Part shown: piece after piece, positions 45,701-53,400 of the stretch | How the letters are laid out: every line of letters begins with the position of its first letter | How positions within the stretch are numbered: position 1 is the stretch's first letter | Assembly (NCBI RefSeq): GCF_000277815.2 | Contig: NC_018471.1 | Span: forward strand, 62,001-126,000 | DNA: 64,000 bases | Origin: Encephalitozoon hellem ATCC 50504 | Lineage: Eukaryota > Microsporidia > Unikaryonidae | Direction: 5' to 3' | Translations under genes and position numbers: made by a program | The notes under the pieces: model-generated | Seen by the model: the letters and a program-made list of their open reading frames with translations, nothing else | What the model was told of the DNA's origin: nothing | Databases searched by the model: none

Positions 45701-46189
45701 TTTAACGAGATAAGGAAGAGAAGGACACATCTGTTTATGGAATGCTTTGAAAAGGTCAACAAGGAGCTGTCAAGGATATACAAATGCCTTACGATGACCG
45801 AGACATCGGAGGGAAATGCATACCTGGCCCTTGAGAACACATTGGAGCCTTTCAAAGAAGGCATTAGATTCCACCTGATGCCTCCGAACAAGCGATTCAG
45901 AGAGGTTCGGCTTCTTTCTGGGGGAGAGAAGACCATGGCAGTTTTGTCCTTGCTCTTCTCATTCCATGCATACAGGCCTGCGCCTTTCTATTTGTTTGAT
46001 GAAGTGGATTCGGCCCTGGATAAAACCAATGTGTCGAGGATTATATCCTTCATAATCTCATCCACTGCCCAATTTATTCTTATTACCTTGAAGCCATCCC
46101 TATTCCAGCACAGCGACGGGCTAGTTGGGGTGTACAAGGACCCACATGAAGACGCAAGCAAGATCCTTACCTACAGGCTAAACGACTAG
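42710..46189 (+). CDS. SMC1: Cohesin ATPase SMC1
   Basis: This is the SMC1 arm of cohesin, 1159 residues long. Walker A GPNGSGKS is at 31-38, then the Q-loop region (LVFQGDVNAIG). Two long coiled coils flank a hinge at about 490-650, which begins near FPGVYGRVVDLI. The C-terminal head has the signature LLSGGEKTMAVLSLLF and Walker B FYLFDEVDSALD. The N-terminus GLERIEVENFKSYVG and the RHLRASNAKALI stretch point to SMC1 rather than SMC2, 3 or 4. Both coils are heavily Glu, Lys and Arg. SCC3, its partner, is also in the window. Confidence 0.96.
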   Translation: MGLERIEVENFKSYVGRHVIGPFDRFTCIVGPNGSGKSNIMDAVTFCLGLGARHLRASNAKALINSRCSHASVTLHIEDRGERRGFRRHVSNEGRSLYFIDSENVGYERFKEAIEEMNLLIDARNFLVFQGDVNAIGNMMPMELTRLFEEMSGSIKLKEVYEERQREQARAVSVCSSLFEERKEVMSRMREAEEVKEQEGIFRRLVDRKHEIQREIVLHELMEKRGRKRDISDEESQLELESRGVQSLIDSKEKEVEAYRSRISEIRREYFEADALMSKEKETIAERRAWKYEAEQERDKRRVRLVEVEMEIKSKEEMISGKKREIDRRRREMEGVDAGYFELCREEEERKKRLGEMDAKKEVIDMKEKELLQMCGEDREKVNTLDLEVFSCRMMRDDCKRRVEELRERDEDLQGKIREKKVVRGNTRVKIDALERSEAELCRKVLHHEERYKKLVSEEKQKNEELSWILGEILRIKGKRRIDDRRSMVISTVETLKGMFPGVYGRVVDLIEPTQDRYETGLSVLLGSHDQSVVVDTETTAMSCINFMKEKRLCKMTFLPIQSLRDGEERKGMDDVVGEYCGAVRRAVDTVRYDAKYKRVVLFLLKEKLIADSLEIAKDICYSKGMKVSVCTLDGIYIHGGGHLISGGGVGRNKFQSEELDELLKRRTRILDEVRRIQDCKNELSYVEVCRERIEVWRKSKAMEMEAMKDLDVCIEGLEQEVMENKKLLSEAEESLRHVEKEMEALEGKMKEHRQKIEEVEGSVFCGIFPNAWFRSFEEYKEARDCGAFGLRRMEYENVRAKIELRIEMLEQEKKELEEEIRGLREGIEKLREMDNNDGMDVDVDSSEVGVLSEKRRRKLEAFEKARDEFKEINEEFRRLVEKKNELDQRIVYCASSKERVEEEIKNVLSFAVLEEIEIPCAGRRPAGEMSIDEIDFSGLEGNAEELRRELEEINQKISSQAPLMRIEEKDGDRSRYAKISEEYERQKAAAISAKNEFNEIRKRRTHLFMECFEKVNKELSRIYKCLTMTETSEGNAYLALENTLEPFKEGIRFHLMPPNKRFREVRLLSGGEKTMAVLSLLFSFHAYRPAPFYLFDEVDSALDKTNVSRIISFIISSTAQFILITLKPSLFQHSDGLVGVYKDPHEDASKILTYRLND

Positions 46190-46265
46190 CAATTAAAACC
46201 ACTTATATGCTCACATTATTTATTTCTCACTGTGAGGCTCAAGGTAAAAAGTGCGTTTACATACA

Positions 46266-46772
46266 TCACTTGCTTACTCCTAACTTCCTCAGCAACTCAA
46301 GTTCAAGTACCTCTTTCTTCTTCTGATACAAAGTGTTATTGTCTCCAGGCCCCTTTGCTTTCTTTGTGCTTGTTGTGCTAATCTTCGAGGCGTCCTTGAA
46401 AATATCCTCTCCATACCCATGCTTGATTATATTTGCCTCAGACTCAATGCATATCTTCTCCACTTCGCAGTTCTTGCTCTCCTCATTGATTCTTTCCCAA
46501 TGCTCCTCGCTGATCATTCTGTCCTCGTATAGAACACCAAGAATCTCCATGTCCTTCTCCAACTTCACCACTCTTTCCCTGAAGCACACTGCTGCCTTGA
46601 GAAGCTGCTTGAGAAGCACAGAAGAAGGCGCCCCCTCAGACTTCTGGAGAAAATACATCTCAAGCTCCGGATTCGCATTCTCCTCGACAGACGCCTTCCT
46701 TCTATTGATCCTCTTTATGAACGAAAATATTAGAATCATGGTCGACAGAATCATCGCCAACAAAAGAATCAT
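46266..46772 (-). CDS. SEC66: ER translocation protein SEC66/SEC71-like
   Basis: This single-pass membrane protein probably belongs to the Sec62/63 complex for post-translational import into the ER. The first ATG yields 168 residues opening with one long hydrophobic span (ILLLAMILSTMILIFSFI). The body matches the Sec66 pattern: VLLKQLLKAAVCFRERVVKLEKDM, LYEDRMISEEHWERINEE, EANIIKHGYGEDIFKDAS. The last corresponds to the family's EAN..GWG..IF..A block. The longer frame starts with TTG and is rejected. It is convergent with SMC1. Confidence 0.77.
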   Translation of the reverse strand: MILLLAMILSTMILIFSFIKRINRRKASVEENANPELEMYFLQKSEGAPSSVLLKQLLKAAVCFRERVVKLEKDMEILGVLYEDRMISEEHWERINEESKNCEVEKICIESEANIIKHGYGEDIFKDASKISTTSTKKAKGPGDNNTLYQKKKEVLELELLRKLGVSK

Positions 46773-46866
46773 TTCAATGGGCTCAAAAGAACACAATTTG
46801 TTTGCTCATCAAAATAAAAGGCCGGACAAGCCATAGACATCTGGAAGCAGTTTAATACCACAAAAA

Positions 46867-47178
46867 TCACTCCTTTTCATAATCCTTGGGATCAAACGCC
46901 TTCTTTGCAAGTTTGATCTCCTCGTTTGTTATCAGCAGATGTCTGACCCGCGAGTACTTCTTCCTGTCTCTCTTCAGATAGTATAAGAGATCCTCTGTCT
47001 TTGTCTTTCCCTTCACCTGTGCCATGTTGTGGGTATTTGTTAGCAGGACGCTCATGTAGTCCAAGACATAGCCGTGGAGTGCCTCTGCAGTGTCGTATCT
47101 TGGTGCAATGACATCTCCATATCCATACATCATTACCTTTATGTCCTTCATGAAGCTCACCTTTCTAGTCTCTCTCAT
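46867..47178 (-). CDS. TAF13: TFIID subunit TAF13
   Basis: This small histone-fold protein (103 residues) pairs with TAF11 in TFIID. The family pattern runs from VMMYGYGDVIAPRYDTAEALHGYVLDYM through KGKTKTEDLLYYLKRDRKKYSRVRHLL to NEEIKLAKKAFD, covering almost the whole protein. A second ATG ten codons in would also retain the fold. It lies 27 bases downstream of the CSL4 gene on the same strand. Confidence 0.87.
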   Translation of the reverse strand: MRETRKVSFMKDIKVMMYGYGDVIAPRYDTAEALHGYVLDYMSVLLTNTHNMAQVKGKTKTEDLLYYLKRDRKKYSRVRHLLITNEEIKLAKKAFDPKDYEKE

Positions 47179-47205
47179 CCCAAGGGTCCCGTGACGATCT
47201 TCATC

Positions 47206-47508
47206 TCAAAAATTCACAAATATTCCGTTGTCTCCGTAGGACAGAATAGTGCATTCAACAACATCCCCCTTTCTAAACTTGTCACACAAATGCGCATTTG
47301 GATCGAAGTCCATCTGTCTGAAGATCCCTCTGTACTCAATGGCTGTTCTTCTCTTTTCTATCTCAAATATCTGCACAACCACCTGTGTGAATGTCACCTT
47401 GACCACCCTGGCCCTGGCCTTGCACCCTATCTCTGGAAATGCCGTGTTTACAAGCGGCTGTCCATTGTATGTCAAAACATCCACTCCGTCTCCAGGAAGT
47501 TGAATCAT
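47206..47508 (-). CDS. CSL4: Exosome subunit CSL4
   Basis: This S1-domain cap protein of the RNA exosome has the N-terminal MIQLPGD, matching the family's start. The PEIGCKARARVVKVTFTQVVVQI strand pattern and YRGIFRQMDF precede KFRKGDVVECTILSYGD, which corresponds to the Csl4 S1 region. The protein stops right after this, at 100 residues. The C-terminal zinc-ribbon part of animal and yeast Csl4 (about 200-290 residues) is therefore missing. An ATG 57 bases upstream is also in frame. I prefer this one because it fits the family start and follows CCCTC. MTR4, the exosome helicase, is 6 kb away. Confidence 0.78.
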   Translation of the reverse strand: MIQLPGDGVDVLTYNGQPLVNTAFPEIGCKARARVVKVTFTQVVVQIFEIEKRRTAIEYRGIFRQMDFDPNAHLCDKFRKGDVVECTILSYGDNGIFVNF

Positions 47509-47749
47509 TGAGGGAGGATCTCCGTGAAATAAATTACAGTGTGGCGTGTGCACAGATACTGCCATGGCCTCTCCCCTGCCGATGGGCCTGCTAGAGGGGT
47601 TTGGAAGGCAGCAGGGGGACTCCTTGATTAAAGGGTGAAGGAGATGAAATGAAGGGGCTTGAATAGGAGCACCGTGGAGTAAAGGAAGAAAATTGTAGAA
47701 TCAACTGGTTGTCTCCTAATTAAAAGCATTCTATTTTTGAATTGGGATA
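47509..47749. other. 241-bp spacer between CSL4 and homeodomain gene
   Basis: The plus strand is purine-rich (GGGGG, GAAGGAG, AAAGGAAG runs) with a short AT-rich end, TCCTAATTAAAAGCATTCTATTTTTGAATT, just before the homeodomain ATG. Reading frames are short and start poorly. I see no tRNA or recognisable small RNA. It likely holds two divergent promoters. Confidence 0.45.
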
Positions 47750-48100
47750 ATGAGCAGGAAGATAGTGGAGTACAAGCTTGTTGATTCCGAGAAGGACATT
47801 GCAAGGAGCTACGAGCCTAGAAGAAAGCCAAAGAGAAGTAGGATACTTCTTCACGAGTGGCAGAGCATGACGCTGGAGCACAGCTTTAGGATGAATCCGT
47901 ATCCAGACAGAATAGAAAAGTATAATTTGTTTCTGAAAACGAAGATTCCGATAAAGAACATTAAGATCTGGTTCCAGAACAGGCGTGCACGGGAGAAGTC
48001 GTCCTATGAGGAGATGGAGGAGATGTATGAGGCTGGATATAGGGGATTGGATATAAAGGCTACTGCTTTTACAGAGGAGTTTCAATATTACAAGTACTAA
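47750..48100 (+). CDS. Homeodomain protein
   Basis: This 116-residue protein consists mostly of one homeodomain at about residues 25-85. Helix 3 reads IKIWFQNRRAREK, with Gln50 and Asn51 in standard numbering, so it is a typical (non-TALE) homeodomain without loop insertion. A basic arm (RRKPKRSR) precedes helix 1. Little exists outside the domain except an acidic and aromatic tail. Encephalitozoon genomes encode a small family of such short homeodomain proteins, presumed transcription factors. It lies upstream of SRP54 in the same orientation. Confidence 0.93.
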   Translation: MSRKIVEYKLVDSEKDIARSYEPRRKPKRSRILLHEWQSMTLEHSFRMNPYPDRIEKYNLFLKTKIPIKNIKIWFQNRRAREKSSYEEMEEMYEAGYRGLDIKATAFTEEFQYYKY

Positions 48101-48210
48101 ATGAAGAGATAGAAATGCAGTGTCTTCAGTCTAAAGACGAAGCTTGGATTCCCGGCTCCATTATCAGGGCATCAATAAATCGTCAACAACCCCGCCCTCA
48201 AAGAGCAGGG

Positions 48211-49611
48211 ATGATTACAGAGCTTGGAAGATCAATAACAAACACTCTATCTAACCTCCTGAACTCGCCCACTACAGATCAGGACATTGAGACGGCGATA
48301 AAGGAGATATGCAACTCGCTGATTCTTTCGAACGTGAATCCAAAGTATGTGGGTGATCTAAGAAACTCGCTAAGGGCGAAGCTGGATCCAAAAGAGATGC
48401 CGCCTGGATTCAACAAGGCAAGGATGGTCCAGAATGCCGTGTACGAGAAGTTGGTTGATCTTTTGGATCCAAAGGCCGAGAGCTACAAGGTCGAGAAGGG
48501 AAAGGCAAATGTTGTTGTCTTTGTAGGTCTTCAGGGGTCTGGGAAGACAACCAGCATATGCAAGTACGCCAACTTCTACAAGAAGAAGGGATATAAGGTT
48601 GGGATAGTATGTGCAGACACGTTCAGGGCTGGTGCATTTGACCAGGTCAGGCAGAATGCGCTGAAGATCAAGGTTCCATTCTTTGGAAGCTCTGAGGCAG
48701 ATCCCGTGAAGGTTGCAGGGGCTGGGGTGGAGAGATTCAGAAAGGAGAAGTTTGAGCTCATTCTTGTTGATACGAGTGGCAGGCATACACAGGAGAGCGA
48801 GCTGTTTACGGAGATGAAGGACATTGTCCGGGAGATACGTCCAAACAGCATTGTGTTTGTAATGGATGCCGGGATAGGGCAGTCTGCAGAGGACCAGGCT
48901 GTTGGATTCAAGAATGCCGTGGATGTCGGGTCTATAATACTTACGAAAATTGACGGGACGAATAAGGCAGGAGGTGCATTAAGCTCTGTGGCAGCAACGA
49001 AGTGCCCCATTGAGTTCGTCGGGACTGGAGAGGGCATGGAGGATCTTGAGGTGTTTGATGCAAGAAGATTTGTGTCGCGTATGCTTGGGATGGGAGATGT
49101 CGAGGGATTAATGGAAAAGGTTGGAAGCCTTGGAATTGATGAGAAGGAGGTTGTGAAGAAGCTGAGGCAAGGGAAGTTCACCCTTGGAGACTTCTATGAC
49201 CAATTCCAGAAGATCCTGAGTCTTGGGCCTATTTCTAAGCTACTTGAGATGATGCCGGGGTTTTCTGGCCTTTCTCTTCCCGACGAGGAGTCCTTTAAGA
49301 AGCTCATATATGTATTCGATTCTATGAGCCGTGGAGAGTTAGACTCCACTGGGCAGATATTCGAAAGAGAACCGAGCAGGGTGATGAGAGTAGCTAGGGG
49401 AAGCGGGACATCCGTCCAGGGTGTGGTTGAGATTCTTACGCAGTTCAAGAAGGCCCATGCAGTGATGCAGAAGATCAGCTCCATCCCTGGAATTGAGAGT
49501 ATGATGGGAAACCCCAAGTCCATGAGCCTATCTCAAAAGGCAAAGCTGAAAGAGCAGGCAAGAAATATCCTACCAAAGGACCTTCTTGATCGCATGGGTT
49601 CGATGTTCTGA
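48211..49611 (+). CDS. SRP54: Signal recognition particle GTPase SRP54
   Basis: SRP54 binds signal sequences and the SRP receptor. The family N-terminus (ITELGRSITNTLSNLL) starts the four-helix N domain. The G domain has GLQGSGKTTSICK, the DTFRAGAFDQ box, TKIDGTNKAGG and a G3 motif that reads DTSGR rather than the usual DTAGR. The M domain from about 320 is methionine-rich (LLEMMPGFSG, MMGNPKSMS) and lacks a long tail. The chosen ATG gives 466 residues; an in-frame ATG 96 bases earlier would add a segment with no family match. Confidence 0.95.
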   Translation: MITELGRSITNTLSNLLNSPTTDQDIETAIKEICNSLILSNVNPKYVGDLRNSLRAKLDPKEMPPGFNKARMVQNAVYEKLVDLLDPKAESYKVEKGKANVVVFVGLQGSGKTTSICKYANFYKKKGYKVGIVCADTFRAGAFDQVRQNALKIKVPFFGSSEADPVKVAGAGVERFRKEKFELILVDTSGRHTQESELFTEMKDIVREIRPNSIVFVMDAGIGQSAEDQAVGFKNAVDVGSIILTKIDGTNKAGGALSSVAATKCPIEFVGTGEGMEDLEVFDARRFVSRMLGMGDVEGLMEKVGSLGIDEKEVVKKLRQGKFTLGDFYDQFQKILSLGPISKLLEMMPGFSGLSLPDEESFKKLIYVFDSMSRGELDSTGQIFEREPSRVMRVARGSGTSVQGVVEILTQFKKAHAVMQKISSIPGIESMMGNPKSMSLSQKAKLKEQARNILPKDLLDRMGSMF

Positions 49612-49701
49612 TCCTGGCGAGAAGCATCATTTAATTATTCTCTCTGAGTAAAAATACTTTGAATCAAACTTTACCTTACACTTGCTTTTCACTTTTAATG
49701 T

Positions 49702-50379
49702 TCATTCATTATGTCCAGAGACTTGATCCTCAAGAGACGAGATTTCTTTAAAAGCTATAGCACTTGACTTTTCGATGTGATTATGACACTTCTCGCCCAT
49801 AAGTATTATTTCTCCTATGTGGTTTCTGACCTTATGCAAGAGACTCACGATTCTCTTTTTCCTCATGACGGTTTCCTTGACGAGGGCTCTTGTGTCGTCT
49901 GGGAGATCTATGGCGCCAACTTCGAGATCAATCAGGTCCTCTCCGTCTCTGTTGAACTTCATGCAGTAGTCAACCAACAGAAGAGAAATTTCCCTCAATC
50001 TCTTGCATCCCATTTTGCTTTGAAGATCAGAAGAGCCTCTGATGGTCTCGATGTCGCAGACAGAGATCGGCGTGTACTTGTAGTAAAAGGCATCTTCCCT
50101 TATGTCCCTTTCGTATGTCCTTCCTTCTCTCAATGCATTTATATGGAAAATAAACCTGTCAAGAATCCTGTCGGCATACGAGGGATCCAAATCGTAATCG
50201 GCATCCTTCTTTATCCAAAGCCTGCTTCGAAGGTAGGGCCTTATTTTTCTCTGATCCTCGGAGGCTGTTGGTTCTGAAGGAACGGCTTCACGGATGGCGG
50301 CATCGTTATCTGCCATGTTCGAAGAAATGGTGATCGAGCTTTCTTCTATCATCTCATTGCTGCTCCCTTCTGCTGTCAT
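49702..50379 (-). CDS. Orphan protein, 225 residues
   Basis: No family is recognised. The first 45 residues are Ser, Glu and Asp rich and probably disordered. From about residue 45 a charged, helical domain follows, with a motif-like LRSRLWIKKDADYDLDPSY stretch. There is no membrane span. An internal ATG 63 bases downstream (starting MADNDAAI) is a possible alternative start. It diverges from myosin II across 70 bases. It ends about 90 bases from the convergent SRP54 stop. Composition and length support a real gene. Confidence 0.7.
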   Translation of the reverse strand: MTAEGSSNEMIEESSITISSNMADNDAAIREAVPSEPTASEDQRKIRPYLRSRLWIKKDADYDLDPSYADRILDRFIFHINALREGRTYERDIREDAFYYKYTPISVCDIETIRGSSDLQSKMGCKRLREISLLLVDYCMKFNRDGEDLIDLEVGAIDLPDDTRALVKETVMRKKRIVSLLHKVRNHIGEIILMGEKCHNHIEKSSAIAFKEISSLEDQVSGHNE

Positions 50380-50449
50380 TTCTTGGGATTCTACAAGGCC
50401 AAAAATATTGGAGAAACCTTATTTCCTGAACTTCCCAAGGGCATTAAAA

Positions 50450-53400
50450 ATGAATGGATCAACAAACAAACACGTAAGCGACGCCAGTCTCAGGCTTGCT
50501 GGAGAAGTGAGCATCAGCGATGAGATGCAGAGGAGGTTTACTGAGAAAAGGTGGGTGTGGGTGCCAGACTGCAAGGAAGGCTATATAAGCGGGTTTGTGG
50601 TGAAGGAAGATGGAGATGCTCTGGAGGTGGACTGCGGAGGTATTGTCACAAGATACAAGAGCTGCGAGATATTCAGAATGAATCCACCGAAATTCGATAT
50701 GATCGATGACCTTGCGGAGCTGAGCTATCTCAACGAGCCGGGAGTTCTCCACAACCTTAGGAGAAGGTATCAGAATGGGCGCATATATACATACTCGGGA
50801 CTGTTTCTTCTGGCAATCAATCCCTACAAGGACCTGAGGATATACGGGGAAAAGGATGTAAGGAAGTACACCTTGAGCAAGAAGTATGAGTTGGAGCCTC
50901 ATATTTTTGCAGTTGCAAACGAAGCGTACAGGCTAATGGTTTCGAACAGGGAGAACCAGTCGATCCTGATTACGGGTGAGTCTGGTGCAGGAAAGACCGA
51001 AAACACCAAGAGGGTGGTTGAGTTTCTTGCCACTGTTGGAGGAAGTAGAGGAGAGGAGTCAAGCATTGATCGCAAAATAATAGATGCAAACCCCATTCTG
51101 GAGGCGTTTGGAAATGCACAGACTGTGAAGAATGACAACTCCAGTAGGTTTGGGAAGTTTATCAAGATCAAGTTCAATGGGGGGAACATATGCGGTGCGC
51201 ATATCGAGAAGTATCTCTTGGAGAAGTCGAGAGTAACAAATCAGAGTAAGGATGAAAGGAACTACCATATATTCTACCAGCTTCTTGGATGTGATGACCC
51301 GGGTCTCAAGAAGCAGTTGCTTCTGGACGGAGAGCCCAAGGATTACAGATTTCTGAGAAACTCTAGGTACAAAATTGAAGATGTCGATGATGCAAAGGAG
51401 TTCAGAAGGCTTAGAGAATCGATGGATGTTTTGAACATCAGGAAGGAAGAGCAGGAAGGGTACTTTGGAATTGTGTCTGCAATTCTCCATCTTGGAAACA
51501 TAGAGTTTAGGGAGAAGGATGGGGCAGCAGAGATAGCGAATCTCGATGTTGCAGAGAAGGTCTGCAAGCTTCTCAGCATTCCTCTTACCGAGTTTATCAA
51601 GCGGCTCATCCACCCTATGATCAAAGCTGGAAATGAGTATGTTGCGCACAGCCGGAGCAGAGAGCAAGCCCTCAAGATTGTCGACGGGCTTGCCAGGATA
51701 CTCTACGACAAGATGTTTGACAACGTAATAGACAGAATCAACATGTCCCTTAGCTCGCCACACAAAGGGAATTTTATCGGTGTTCTTGATATAGCAGGGT
51801 TTGAGATCTTTGACAAGAATTCATTTGAGCAGTTGTGCATAAACTATACGAACGAGAAGCTGCAGCAATTTTTCAACCACCACATGTTTATTCTCGAGCA
51901 GGAGGTATATCGGCAGGAAAAGATCGAATGGGACTTCATTGATTTTGGGCTTGACCTGCAGCCAACGATTGACCTGATAGAAAAGAGCAATCCGATTGGG
52001 ATTCTGAGCTATCTAGACGAAGAGTGTGTGATGCCTATGGCGACAGAGAAGACGTTTCTTAGGAAGTTGATGGGGAACATCCGTCACGAGAAGTTTGAAG
52101 TTGACAAGATCAGGGATGCCTTTGTTCTGAACCACTATGCGGGGGATGTGGAGTATACGGTTGATGATTGGCTTTCGAAGAACAAGGATTCGCATTCTGA
52201 GGCATTAACGTCGCTGATCCGGATGTCTAACAGTGAGATGGTATCTAAGCTAAGCTTGGACGAGGAGATGATCAAGAAAGGGTTTTTCCGGACTGTTTCT
52301 CAGAAGCATAAAGAACAGCTTGGGTCGCTGATGTGTGAGCTACGGGGAACGAATCCGCACTTTGTACGATGTATAATTCCGAACCTTGAGAAGAGCGGAA
52401 GCCGGCTGGACAACGGGGTGGTTCTAGGGCAGCTAAAGTGTAATGGGGTTCTTGAGGGGATAAGGATCAGCAGGCAAGGGTTTCCGTCTCGGATGGGGTA
52501 TCAGGAGTTTGTGCAGAGGTACAGGATAATGATGAGAGACAAGGCGGGGAGCGACGAGGCTTGGGATGACGGAGTGTGTGTGGAGTTTTGCAAGGAGATG
52601 AGCGAGAAGATTCTGTCTGTGATTGGGATTGGGACGAATCAGTACAGGATGGGACGAACGAAGGTGTTTTTTAGGCAGGGGGTTCTTGCAGACATTGAAG
52701 ATATGCGTGACAGTAGGATTTCCGAGGTGGTCAAGGAGATTCAAGCACTTGTTAGAAGGAAGCTTGCATTTAGGAAGTACAATCTGACGCAGAGAAGGAT
52801 GGAGGGGATTCTTGTTATTCAGAGGAATAGCAGGATATGCTGCGAGCTGCAGAGATGGAACTGGTGGAGGCTTTACCAAAAGATCAAGCCTCTGCTAGAT
52901 GTCAGGAAAAGAGACAATGAGATGAAAGAGAAGGAGGCGATGATACAGGAATATATACGAATGCTTGATGCTGAGAAGGGCAGGAGAGAGGAGGCTGAGG
53001 AGATGTTGAAAGAGGTGAATCTGAAGAAAGAGGCGCTTGAGAAGTGTGTCAAAGATGAAAAGCGCTTTTCGATGGAGAAGGATGAGCTTCTGATGGCGTT
53101 GAGATACAAGGCCGATGAGATGGGGCAGGAGCTTGAGAGGATTCGGAAGGAGAAGGGGAGTATCTACGAGGAGAAGAAGGTAGCGGAGGCACGTCTGAAG
53201 GAGAGTGCCTGTGTACTGGAGGAGAGGGAGTCTGAGATTTCTAAGCTGAAGAAGGAGGTGGAGGAGCAAGGGAATGTGATTCTACTGCACGAGGGGGAGA
53301 TTTCATCTCTTCGGGAAGAGATAGTGAGCAAGTCTAGCGAGAAGGATGCGATGGTTGAGAGGATGCTTAGAGAAAGGGACAGCGAGGTGAGGATGCTGAA

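Noticed and set aside
48115..48210. 32-residue N-terminal extension of SRP54 from an upstream ATG
   Set aside because: SRP54 proteins start at the ITELGR-like helix, and the added residues have no family match.
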